Positions 16,316 through 24,067 of a stretch of DNA of 28,492 bases are shown here, piece after piece. Both the position numbers and the translations under genes were made by a program. Origin of the DNA: CBDUMN01 sp965368335. GTDB lineage: Bacteria > Pseudomonadota > Alphaproteobacteria > Rhodospirillales > JAPHRK01. Where the stretch lies: contig CBDUMN010000042.1 in the NCBI GenBank assembly GCA_965368335.1, positions 1-28,492 of the forward strand, given 5' to 3'. The notes beneath the pieces were generated by a model, which saw nothing but the letters and a program-made list of their open reading frames with translations, had not been told where the DNA came from and did not search any database. Within the stretch, counting starts at the first letter, position 1; every line of letters begins with the position of its first letter.

Positions 16316-16963
16316 ATGCCGCTGTTGGGCATCAATCATCTCGCCTTCATCACCACCGATCTGACCAAGACAATCCGCTTCTGGCGCGACCTCTTAGGCC
16401 TGCGGCTCCATGCAGGCATCGGCCACGAAGGATACCGTCACTATTTCTTTATCTTGGATGACCACCGGACCCAGGTCGCCTTCTTCGAGTATGATGGGGC
16501 GGTTCCCATGGAAAAGAAATTCCCGGGCAACCGCACCAGCAAGCCGCTGGGCTTCGACCATGTTTCTTTCACCGTTGAAAGCAAGGAAGAGCTTTTTGGC
16601 CTCAAAGACCGACTAACCGCGGCTGGCTTGGATGTCCATGGGGCTGTGGATCACGGCCTTTTCTGGTCGATTTACTTTTACGATCCCAACAACATTCCAC
16701 TGGAAGCGACCTGGGAGTTCATGGAGGTCACCGGTCCCCCCGCCGTCGTCGATCAAGACCTTCTGGTCATTGCAGCCGAAGGAGCCGACCCCCAATCTGG
16801 TCACTGGCCCGACGTAGCCACCCCAACCCCACCCCAGGAAATGACGGCGCACGGTGGGAACGGCTTGGCCCTCCGCTCAGGCCTTCTTGAGCAAAAGCGC
16901 GCCAGATTTAAAGAAGGCCTGGACACAGCGTTTCTCCAGCAACTCGCCGGAGAAAACGAGTAA
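16316..16963 (+). CDS. VOC-superfamily (glyoxalase/dioxygenase fold) protein
   Basis: 215 residues from the ATG at 16316, preceded by AGGAG five bases upstream. Two beta-alpha-beta-beta-beta modules span residues about 3-138. Expected metal ligands of the fold are present: His8 (INHLAF), Glu58 (FFEYD), His82 (FDHVSF) and Glu130 (PLEATWE). About 75 further residues, rich in Pro and charged residues, have no domain I recognise. The reaction could be lyase, dioxygenase or resistance type; the substrate is unknown. It diverges from the RimB-RimK-type gene and its stop lies nine bases from the convergent flavocytochrome gene. Confidence 0.9.
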   Translation: MPLLGINHLAFITTDLTKTIRFWRDLLGLRLHAGIGHEGYRHYFFILDDHRTQVAFFEYDGAVPMEKKFPGNRTSKPLGFDHVSFTVESKEELFGLKDRLTAAGLDVHGAVDHGLFWSIYFYDPNNIPLEATWEFMEVTGPPAVVDQDLLVIAAEGADPQSGHWPDVATPTPPQEMTAHGGNGLALRSGLLEQKRARFKEGLDTAFLQQLAGENE

Positions 16964-16972
16964 AACCAGCGA

Positions 16973-18268
16973 CTACATCATCATATCGTCGATGAGATTG
17001 TGGAACCAGCTATGGGCATAGGTCACCTCGCGTTTGCGCTGTAGAGCAGACGCATCCATGGGCGAAAGACCTCCCGCTCCTTTAATCGGTTCAATCAGGT
17101 TTTTCGATTCATTGAGCGAATAGACCGCCGCAACGGAAATACCGTATTCCTCGCCGAGGATGCTGTAGCAGGTATTGACGAAGGTCGGATCGTTGAGCTC
17201 GAGATTGTTGAACCGGGCGGTAATGGCGGCGGCAACCACCTTCCCTTGGGAATTCGCGGCATAGGCCGATTTCGGCATCTTGGCCGCACTGGAAGCGTCG
17301 CCTAACACATAAACGCTTTTGTGCTTTTTGGACTCGAAGGTTTTCTTGTCCACCGGGCACCAATCACCTTCGGTCAAATCTGAGGCAAAAGCCACCTTAC
17401 CGGCTTTTTGCGGCGGGATGATGTTAACCACGTCACCCTCAATCTCTTCAAATTCCGTCATCACCGTACGGGTTGAAGGGTCGATGCCTTCGACGGCGCC
17501 ACCCAAGGCCGCACCGATCCATTCGATCATCGCATTGTCCGTTCCATACCCGTAGAGCTTCGACCAGCCTTGCCTGAACAAGCCCTGTTTGGAAAAGGCG
17601 TCTTTCGGATCGAGGATCAGAATTTTCGCCTTGGGCTTGAAGTGCTTGCAATACATGGCGATCTGCGAAGCCCGCTCATAAGGGCCGGGCGGACACTTAA
17701 ACGGATTGGGCGGCGCAACGATCACGACCTTGCCGCCCTCGGGCATTGCTTCGATCTGCTTGCGCAGAATCGCTGTTTGCGAACCGGCGAACCAGGCATG
17801 GGGAATATCCTGTGACACCGCCTCATCGTAGCCGTCGATAGCATCCCATTTGAAATCGACGCCGGGAGAAACCACACAGGCGTCGAAAGCGATTTTCTCG
17901 CCTCCCTCCGTCACCACCTGTTTCGTATCGTGTTCAATAGCGCTGACCCGGTCTGAAACGATTTTGACCCCGCGACGGCGAAGTCCATCATAATCGAAGG
18001 TAATCGACTTCAACGTGCGGTCGCCACTCAACACTTCGTTACTCATAAAGCAAGACGAGTAGGTCGTCTTGGGTTCGACCAGGGTCACCTCGATGCGCGG
18101 GTCCAGTTTGCGTAAGTATTTAGCCGTCGTACAGCCACCAACGCCGCCGCCGACCACAACCACTTTCGGATTGCCCGCCAAAGCGAGCTGAGGAAATCCT
18201 ATTGCCGTTCCGGCCAGGGTTGCGTGAGAAACGAGCCGAAGAAAACCTCTACGATTGACATCAGTCAT
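16973..18268 (-). CDS. fccB: Flavocytochrome c sulfide dehydrogenase, flavoprotein subunit
   Basis: 431 residues. A Tat signal (NRRGFLRL, residues 5-12, then a hydrophobic stretch to ALA near 31) sends the folded flavoprotein to the periplasm. The FAD site is VVVGGGVGG (37-45). Cys73 in SSCFMSNEV corresponds to the cysteine that binds FAD covalently in the Allochromatium enzyme, and Cys192 (FKCPPGPYE) and Cys367 (NTCYS) match its redox-active disulfide. Known relatives oxidise sulfide to sulfur or polysulfide and pass electrons to the diheme partner. Its ATG overlaps the end of the diheme gene by eight bases, with AGGAG upstream, implying coupled translation and a 1:1 complex. It is the last gene of the three-gene operon. 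Confidence 0.95.
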   Translation of the reverse strand: MTDVNRRGFLRLVSHATLAGTAIGFPQLALAGNPKVVVVGGGVGGCTTAKYLRKLDPRIEVTLVEPKTTYSSCFMSNEVLSGDRTLKSITFDYDGLRRRGVKIVSDRVSAIEHDTKQVVTEGGEKIAFDACVVSPGVDFKWDAIDGYDEAVSQDIPHAWFAGSQTAILRKQIEAMPEGGKVVIVAPPNPFKCPPGPYERASQIAMYCKHFKPKAKILILDPKDAFSKQGLFRQGWSKLYGYGTDNAMIEWIGAALGGAVEGIDPSTRTVMTEFEEIEGDVVNIIPPQKAGKVAFASDLTEGDWCPVDKKTFESKKHKSVYVLGDASSAAKMPKSAYAANSQGKVVAAAITARFNNLELNDPTFVNTCYSILGEEYGISVAAVYSLNESKNLIEPIKGAGGLSPMDASALQRKREVTYAHSWFHNLIDDMMM

Positions 18269-18887
18269 GGCCGTTCTCCTGTTGCGCGGGGCCTTGCTGG
18301 CTACCGTAAAAGTGAATGAGCGATTCCACGGCCTGTTCGCCTTCCGCTTTAATCGCCGCTTCCACCATGCGTCTCATTTTCCGTGGGTACTTGCGACGCC
18401 CTTCGAGAAAGTCTTCCATCGTATACTTCAAATAGGGCATCCATTGTCCGGCTAGTATTCCGGCATCTCCCGGCTTTCCGTCGCCGCTATGGCATTTATT
18501 GCAATAGTCGGCATGCAGCTTGGCCCCTTTGGCGGCGAGCGCCGGGTCGTATTGTTGGGCAAAGACCTTCAACGGTTGCTTGGCGAAGAACCAAGCCATG
18601 CCTTTGATCTGCTCATCGCTGTAACCTTTGGCGATACGGTTCATGATGGTGGCGTTCCGCTCATCCCGCTTATAGGCCTGCATGGCGTCGATAAACACAT
18701 CCGGGTCCATGGCCGCAAGCGAGGGGCTCGAAGGTCCGACGCTTGACCCGTCGGTTCCGTGACACCCTGCGCAAGTGAAAGACAGAGCCTGTCCCGTAGG
18801 ATCCGCCATAGCAGCCGTCGGCAGCAGAGCCAGCATGCCGAGAAGGAAAAAGCGAACTTTCTTATTCATAGTTTGGTTGTTTCTCAT
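18261..18887 (-). CDS. fccA: Diheme cytochrome c subunit of flavocytochrome c (FccA-like)
   Basis: 208 residues from the ATG at 18887, chosen because GGGAG lies eight bases upstream; an ATG at 18902 overlaps the previous stop as TGATG and would add five residues. A Sec signal peptide ends at AMA/DP. Two cytochrome c4-like halves carry CAGCH and CNKCH, with the GKPGDAGILAGQ and RKMRRM segments typical of FccA and cytochrome c4. It accepts electrons from the FAD of FccB in the periplasm. It sits between the nonaheme membrane cytochrome gene and fccB, overlapping both or nearly so, so the three products probably work together. Confidence 0.93.
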   Translation of the reverse strand: MRNNQTMNKKVRFFLLGMLALLPTAAMADPTGQALSFTCAGCHGTDGSSVGPSSPSLAAMDPDVFIDAMQAYKRDERNATIMNRIAKGYSDEQIKGMAWFFAKQPLKVFAQQYDPALAAKGAKLHADYCNKCHSGDGKPGDAGILAGQWMPYLKYTMEDFLEGRRKYPRKMRRMVEAAIKAEGEQAVESLIHFYGSQQGPAQQENGHD

Positions 18888-18901
18888 GTTGTCCGCTCCC
18901 A

Positions 18902-20911
18902 TCAGCTCGGCGCAGTTATCAGGCCGATCAGCACCAGGGTCAGCAGCCCCAAGCCAGTCATGATCAATACCGTAGTGATAAACGACGAGGCCAGATCGGC
19001 CCGGCGAGATGGACGCCGCACCAAGTGCTTCTCGAGGTCGCCGCTGGCGACGAGGCGGTCATATTCGAGTTTGTGGTCGTGTTTGAACTCCTCAATGGGA
19101 ATAACACCGGTGAAAATGGTGGTGCTCATGGGGAACCGTTCCGGCCGGAAGTGCACGTTGAAGAAATGCACCGAGTTCAAGAAAATGGCCGCCAGCAGCG
19201 CCTCTTCGGCATGGACCAACGTTGCGATATTGAACATCCAGCCAGGCAACAGCAGCGCGGTTTTTTCCGGCATAAACAGCATCAGGCCCGTCGAACCGAT
19301 GATCGCCGCACCCCAGAAAGGCGCCCAATAATCGAACTTCTGCCAATAGGTCCAGTGATGAAATTCCGGGCGCGGTCCCATTCCGAGAAACCACTTGAAC
19401 ATATCGCGCAGGTCGGCGAAATCCTTCCAATTAGGCAACATGGAAGTGCTGCCAAACCACTCGAAAGTGTCCCGCTTGCGCCAGATATTGCCGATAGCGA
19501 GAACGAGGTGGGTGATGAAAATACCCAGCCAAATGACCGCTGCGGTGCGGTGGATAACACCTTCTCCTTCCGGTCCGCCGAGGAAAACGACAACCGTTTT
19601 CGCCCAAGCGGTATGGGCGAAGAGCAACGTCGTGCCGGTCAAAATCAACGTCATAGTCGAGATGGCGAACAGCGCATGAATCCATCGCCAGACAGCCGGA
19701 AAACGGCGGAAGTAGACGATATCAGGATTGTCCAAATCTTCGATGAAGCCCTTACCCTGAACGCGATCCATCACCTCACGGTAAAGCCAGAGCAACACAT
19801 GGACCCAGAAAAAGCCCATGACGCTGAAAATCAGCACCTGCATGAAGACCTTGAAAGACCATAGACCGGGGTATTTCTCGGCATCGTCCGCATCGCCATG
19901 AGGCCAGAACGACAGGAAGTTATCATTGGCGTTCTTGTGGCAGGTCCTGCAGTTTTTCAAACGGTTGTTGGCATGAATTTCCGAGGTCGGATCGTCTTCA
20001 CCCTTAATGTTGTGACTGCCATGACAGTCGTGACACTTGGCGGTGTTGGTGAAGCCCAGCCGATGCACTTGCCCATGATAGGAATCGAAATAAGTGCGCT
20101 GAGCTTCTTTGTGGCAATCGCCGCAATTCTTGGTGATCGCCCGCTTGGCCTTGTCCGTTTCAGGCGCAGCAATGGAATGGGTGGTGTGACAATCGGAACA
20201 AACCGCAGACTTGCTGTTTCCTTTTTCAAAGATTTCCTTACCGTGATCCGAGGTACGGTAGGCGGCCAGTTGCTTTTCATGGCAAGCGCCGCAGACTTCC
20301 GGGTTTTTCAGGCGCTTTTCAGCCAGCTGAATGGTGCCGAGCTTGCCCACGTCATGGGCTTCGTGACAATCGTAACAGGTGGCGTTGGTGCGAGACTGGT
20401 CCAGGGCATTCGGCTGCGCGTGGACCGATCCCATATATTTATCGACCTCCTCAAGCACCACCTTCAGGCGTTTGTGCTTACCGGCCGGATCGTCCTTAAA
20501 CGCTTCCCAGGTTTCCTTATGGCAATCGACGCAGCCGACAACTACCTTCGGCGCTTTGCGATGCGGCACCCGATCAATCGTCGTGTGGCAACTGGTGCAT
20601 TGGAGCTCGCCATGCACACTCCCTTTAATTTTCTCGCGATGAACGAAGATTTTGACCGGCGTCCCGTCGTCACGCAGATCGGTCTTTTTCTTTTCATCGG
20701 CATGGCAGGTCAAACAACGCTCATTGGGGATGATGCGCTTGCCCGTAATGGGGTCGAAACCTTCCGGGGCCGCTTCACCCAAAACCGTCATCGGCGCCTT
20801 CTCCTGCAGCTCAGGCGCACTGGATGACGTATCTGCCTGGGCGATTTGCCCTCCCAGCAGGAACAGAGTGAAAGTCAGCAAGACGGAAAGCTTTGAAATA
20901 GCTTTCGACAT
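18902..20911 (-). CDS. Nonaheme cytochrome c fused to a membrane cytochrome b (b561/FdhI-like) domain
   Basis: 669 residues. A Sec signal peptide (1-26) is followed by a periplasmic domain with nine CxxCH motifs at Cys66, 105, 127, 179, 207, 238, 263, 293 and 321, and many extra His residues that can serve as distal ligands. From about residue 354 there are roughly six membrane segments (about 355-377, 408-431, 454-475, 528-547, 556-583, 641-665). His412, His454, His468, His567 and His582 in or near them are candidates for heme b ligation, as in cytochrome b561/formate-dehydrogenase gamma proteins that exchange electrons with quinones. GGGGAG lies six bases before the ATG. It is the first gene of an operon with FccA- and FccB-like genes, so it likely links that periplasmic dehydrogenase to the quinone pool or to another multiheme carrier. 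Direction of flow is not shown. Confidence 0.93.
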   Translation of the reverse strand: MSKAISKLSVLLTFTLFLLGGQIAQADTSSSAPELQEKAPMTVLGEAAPEGFDPITGKRIIPNERCLTCHADEKKKTDLRDDGTPVKIFVHREKIKGSVHGELQCTSCHTTIDRVPHRKAPKVVVGCVDCHKETWEAFKDDPAGKHKRLKVVLEEVDKYMGSVHAQPNALDQSRTNATCYDCHEAHDVGKLGTIQLAEKRLKNPEVCGACHEKQLAAYRTSDHGKEIFEKGNSKSAVCSDCHTTHSIAAPETDKAKRAITKNCGDCHKEAQRTYFDSYHGQVHRLGFTNTAKCHDCHGSHNIKGEDDPTSEIHANNRLKNCRTCHKNANDNFLSFWPHGDADDAEKYPGLWSFKVFMQVLIFSVMGFFWVHVLLWLYREVMDRVQGKGFIEDLDNPDIVYFRRFPAVWRWIHALFAISTMTLILTGTTLLFAHTAWAKTVVVFLGGPEGEGVIHRTAAVIWLGIFITHLVLAIGNIWRKRDTFEWFGSTSMLPNWKDFADLRDMFKWFLGMGPRPEFHHWTYWQKFDYWAPFWGAAIIGSTGLMLFMPEKTALLLPGWMFNIATLVHAEEALLAAIFLNSVHFFNVHFRPERFPMSTTIFTGVIPIEEFKHDHKLEYDRLVASGDLEKHLVRRPSRRADLASSFITTVLIMTGLGLLTLVLIGLITAPS

Positions 20912-21000
20912 TGGGCGCTCCCCTTAGCGTATACGGATATATTTATATTATTTTTTGTTAATATACGTTTCCCACAATGTCGCTGTAGAAACAACCCCGA
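20912..21000 (-). promoter_or_regulatory. AT-rich promoter region of the flavocytochrome operon
   Basis: A strongly AT-rich block (about 20936-20967) lies directly upstream of the nonaheme cytochrome gene and before GGGGAG. No single -35/-10 pair stands out. TATACG and ATATACG repeats occur on either side of the AT block. The rest of the gap to 21126 shows nothing convincing apart from a short inverted repeat at 21099-21110. Confidence 0.35.
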
Positions 21001-21126
21001 AAATGATTTTTGCTGATCGAGAGGAACAAAAATTAATTAGGGCTTTGTTTTCCAAAGGAGATGACGGCTCAGACCAAAAGAGACTGAAGCTTGCGCTAGG
21101 GTCAGGACCCGGTACTGAAAGGTTGT

Positions 21127-21678
21127 TTAGCTGGAGATTTTCAGAATTTTCATGGTGGCTTCTTCCATAACCCCGCGCTGCAGCAACTCATCGATGGCGT
21201 ATGGATTGACCTCGGGAGCATCTTCGTGCGCCTCCTCCCATCCCCAATGCCCTTGCAAATATACGAGGCGGCCACGCCCGGACCGATAGTAATCGAGAAT
21301 CGCCTGTTCCGTCGTCTCCAGATCGTGCATGTCGATGCCATAAATCTGGTTGTGGATATCGATCCCCTCTTTCGTAGCTTCTCTCATCATGCAACTGGCG
21401 CCAGGGCTTTTGCCATCCCACAGGATGATCAGCCCATCGGCATAACGCGCCATCTCACGATTGCGAAGCTCTCCGGCCGTACGACCGTAGGTGACCCAAT
21501 CGGCGACGAATTGCTTTACTGGAATTCCGTTTTCTTGCGCCCATTGCTCCCCCAGGCAATCGACCCCCCGACAGCCGCCGGAAACGACTTCGGAAATTTC
21601 CCAACCGGAATCTTTTACGGCTACTTTTAGCGCTTCAAAGTCCTCAATATGACGAGAACCTGCAATAATGGCTTTCAT
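21127..21678 (-). CDS. SLOG-family (DUF2493/YspA-like) nucleotide-binding protein
   Basis: 183 residues from the ATG at 21678, with TAGGAG five bases upstream. The Rossmann-like SLOG core is clear: KAIIAGSRH at the N-terminus, VVSGGCRGVDCLGEQWA (the GG-x-G-AD-type motif), and ADGLIILWDGKSPGASCM. SLOG proteins bind nucleotide derivatives; some produce or sense signals, others act like LOG hydrolases or DprA. The last 70 residues, including LVYLQGHWGWEEAHEDAPEV, are outside the core and not recognised. It is the third gene of a leftward set after a ScfR-like regulator and a receiver; gaps of 85-95 bases make co-transcription possible but not certain. Confidence 0.85.
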   Translation of the reverse strand: MKAIIAGSRHIEDFEALKVAVKDSGWEISEVVSGGCRGVDCLGEQWAQENGIPVKQFVADWVTYGRTAGELRNREMARYADGLIILWDGKSPGASCMMREATKEGIDIHNQIYGIDMHDLETTEQAILDYYRSGRGRLVYLQGHWGWEEAHEDAPEVNPYAIDELLQRGVMEEATMKILKISS

Positions 21679-21763
21679 ACCCACTCCTACCCCTATCGAC
21701 CACAATACGGCGACCGATTGTCGAACAGCCGGGAACCGGCGTCAAGAGTCGGCGGATTAGGAT

Positions 21764-22132
21764 TTAGCGGCTCAGTAACCGCTTGGCCGTTTCTACGATT
21801 TCCTGATTGGAAAATGGTTTAGCGACAAATGCATCGACGCCCATTTGCTCGGCGGTCTGCCGATCCTGCGCCTGCCCTTTGGCTGTCAGCATAATGACCG
21901 GAACGTTTCCCAGGCTGGGATCGGTTTTCACCGTCTTTAAGACCTCAAAACCGTTTTTATACGGCAGCATGACATCGAGGATGAGCAAATCGGTTTTGTT
22001 GTCTCTCATATGCTCGATAGCCGCATTACCGTCCAGCGCGCTTGCAACGGCATACCCCTCCCGTGACAAAATGAACGAGAGTGCTTCAAGAATATTCTTC
22101 TCATCTTCGGCGATCAGGACTGAATGCGACAC
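21764..22132 (-). CDS. Single-domain response regulator
   Basis: 122 residues, only a receiver. Acidic pocket E9-D10, phosphoacceptor Asp53 in LILDVMLPYKNGFE, Thr83 and Lys105 in KPF are all present, so it should be phosphorylatable. No output domain: it may act by protein-protein contact (CheY-like) or as a phosphorelay stage. No kinase adjoins it; nearest neighbours are a ScfR-like regulator upstream (95-base gap) and a SLOG protein downstream. Confidence 0.95.
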   Translation of the reverse strand: MSHSVLIAEDEKNILEALSFILSREGYAVASALDGNAAIEHMRDNKTDLLILDVMLPYKNGFEVLKTVKTDPSLGNVPVIMLTAKGQAQDRQTAEQMGVDAFVAKPFSNQEIVETAKRLLSR

Positions 22133-22227
22133 TGCCTCTTCCTATTTCGTCAATTATTATCGACTGATTGTTTTTGATTGGTCTTCTTATCAAACTGAAC
22201 GATAACCCCGTTGTTCCTTGACGGCAA

Positions 22228-23823
22228 TCAAACTCGACGTAGCGCTTCACGCTCTTCGCCCATGATCGCGTCTTCTTCACGATAAGGGCATTCCTGACGA
22301 TTGCACAACCGACAATTCAGCCCCACCGGATCGGCCAAAGCTTTGGAAGAAAAGTCAAGGCCATCCGAATAGACCGTCTTATCGGCATGCAATGCGTTGC
22401 AGGCCAGCATGGTTGATCGCAACACCCGCGCCTGGGAAAAACTCGGCTGCTCGCGGGCATTGGCCCGGGCAAAGAAAAGAAAACGGTCCCCGTTGGGGAG
22501 GGCCGCCAATTGACGGACGATCTGCCCCGGCGTTTGGAAGCAGCTGTATATGCTCCATAGAGGACAGGCGCTGCCATATCGCGGGATCGGCAGGTGAGGC
22601 AAATTAAACCGCTTAATGACATATCCAGCCGGGTTGGTCTGTAAAAGTGCGAACGGGATTCCTTCAGCGCCCGGTTTTCTTAAGGTGACCAGACGAACAC
22701 AAACGGATTCGAAATCGACGGTATATTTGCGCGCGAGAAGATCAATATCGTAACGGGCGTCCAGCGCATCCTGCAAAAACTCGCCATAAGGCAATAGCAA
22801 TGCGTTGACCAAATACTCCATCAGGTCCCGGGCCGCCCTGTGATGGGCCGGGTCCGAACTCAGCAGGTCGGCGTCTTGTAATTCGTGATCGATAACCGAA
22901 GCCAACGACAACTCGACCAACAGCCAGGCGATTTCAAACTGCCTCGTCGCAGCAGAAGCGAAATCAGGAACTTCAAGGGTGCGAGACTGGGGAACATACA
23001 AGCACTGATTATGAGAAATTCCGGCTCCCGTCAGCCCCCCACCGCCCCGTTTGACCGTCACGCCATGCTGGTTTTCCAGATAACTTATAAGCGACGCTTC
23101 CGAAAAAAGACCGTCACCTTGAATTGCCTTGCGCAACGCCAAAGCCGCGTCTTCCAAGCGTGGAAAATATCCATTCCGCTCCATAACAAAGTCATCAACC
23201 TCTTCGGCAGGCGTCAACGAGCGTGTCTTGGCATTGGCCTTATCAAAAAAGGTGGAGAGACTCCCGACCACTTCGGATAGCTTCCGGCTCTCCGAAACCA
23301 GGTTTCCATGAAATCTCTGCAACTCATTTTCAGAAAGGTCGTCCACTGAATCGAGAATTTCGGCTGTTGAACGAATTGCCGCCGCATTGGTCAAGACCTT
23401 CAAAATCGCTTCACCAAGAAACGGATCATGCGTCAGCCGATCAGACAAGGCGGTGATCGTCTGCTCCTGATCGAGGTAGGTGCGATACAGCGTGACGAGA
23501 GCCCGCGCCCAACCCGAATGCTGTCCGACCAAAAAAGATGCGGCCCCTCGCGACAGGTTGAGATTGTCAAAGAGGGAATCTGCCGCCAACTCATTTAAGT
23601 CGAGAATCAATCGCCGCTCTGCAGCACCGTCCAAACTGCCGACATCAAGCCCCAAAGCCTCAGAAACCTGCTTCAGCAATTTGCCGCTAATCGTTCGCTT
23701 GTCGTGTTCGATAAGATTGAGATAGGACGCTGATATTCCAAGACGTTTGGCAAGGTTAGCCTGCGTAATACCGATCTCTTTCCGGCTATTTCTAATCTTC
23801 AATCCAATAGGAGCACGGGCCAT
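22228..23823 (-). CDS. XRE-family short-chain fatty acyl regulator (ScfR/RamB-like, IrrE-like and DUF2083 domains)
   Basis: 531 residues from the ATG at 23823; a further in-frame start at 23868 would add fifteen residues unlike family members. Residues about 5-62 are an XRE helix-turn-helix (LKIRNSRKEIGITQANLAKR, then SASYLNLIEHDKR). The middle (about 160-300) corresponds to the IrrE-like region but lacks a HExxH zinc-protease motif, and the C-terminal DUF2083 domain ends with a cysteine set in CRLCNRQECPY. Relatives sense propionyl-CoA or acetyl-CoA status and control propionate, glyoxylate or acetate genes. It diverges from the ABC transporter, and the shared upstream region has repeated TTTACAAA-like sites similar in form to RamB half-sites, so self-control and control of the transporter are plausible. 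Confidence 0.9.
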   Translation of the reverse strand: MARAPIGLKIRNSRKEIGITQANLAKRLGISASYLNLIEHDKRTISGKLLKQVSEALGLDVGSLDGAAERRLILDLNELAADSLFDNLNLSRGAASFLVGQHSGWARALVTLYRTYLDQEQTITALSDRLTHDPFLGEAILKVLTNAAAIRSTAEILDSVDDLSENELQRFHGNLVSESRKLSEVVGSLSTFFDKANAKTRSLTPAEEVDDFVMERNGYFPRLEDAALALRKAIQGDGLFSEASLISYLENQHGVTVKRGGGGLTGAGISHNQCLYVPQSRTLEVPDFASAATRQFEIAWLLVELSLASVIDHELQDADLLSSDPAHHRAARDLMEYLVNALLLPYGEFLQDALDARYDIDLLARKYTVDFESVCVRLVTLRKPGAEGIPFALLQTNPAGYVIKRFNLPHLPIPRYGSACPLWSIYSCFQTPGQIVRQLAALPNGDRFLFFARANAREQPSFSQARVLRSTMLACNALHADKTVYSDGLDFSSKALADPVGLNCRLCNRQECPYREEDAIMGEEREALRRV

Positions 23824-23869
23824 AAATACACATCCAAATGCCGATTTTATTGCTGCAGCGCAAGGCAAA

Positions 23870-23953
23870 TAATTTACAAATTATCATTTACATAATTTTA
23901 TAATTTACAAAAAAACGCAATGACGTCAACGAGTTATTGAAATTTTACAAAAT
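23870..23953. promoter_or_regulatory. Repeated ATTTACAAA-like sites in divergent upstream region
   Basis: Three related sites occur: TAATTTACAAATTA at 23870-23883 (a perfect palindrome of six-base arms around AC), TAATTTACAAAAA at 23901-23913, and AATTTTACAAAAT at 23941-23953; a weaker ATTTACATAAT begins near 23887. Spacing is about 31 and 39-40 bases, near whole helical turns, so sites would face the same side. They lie 50-130 bases before the ScfR-like start and 115-200 bases before the transporter start. Confidence 0.5.
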
Positions 23954-24067
23954 CCCGTCTAAGAGTCAGTCGAAACTTAAAAGATACGCTCGCAGGGAGC
24001 ATCAACGTGTTTAAGGGGGTCCTTCCTCTGAGCATCGTTTCAATTGTCACAGAACAGGGAGACAACC

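Noticed and set aside
15466..16461. 331-codon open frame on the plus strand across the RimB-RimK-type gene
   Set aside because: It lies antisense to a gene with clear catalytic motifs, has no recognisable domain and overlaps the VOC gene start in another frame.
19898..20827. 309-codon open frame on the plus strand across the nonaheme gene
   Set aside because: Antisense to nine in-frame CxxCH motifs with signal peptide; a shadow of that coding bias.
20955..21170. 71-codon open frame on the plus strand between the flavocytochrome operon and SLOG gene
   Set aside because: No ribosome-binding site or recognisable features and it runs into the SLOG gene antisense.
22228..23823. Missing HExxH in the IrrE-like region as gene decay
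   Set aside because: ScfR/RamB-type regulators normally lack a functional protease motif there; the rest of the frame is full length.
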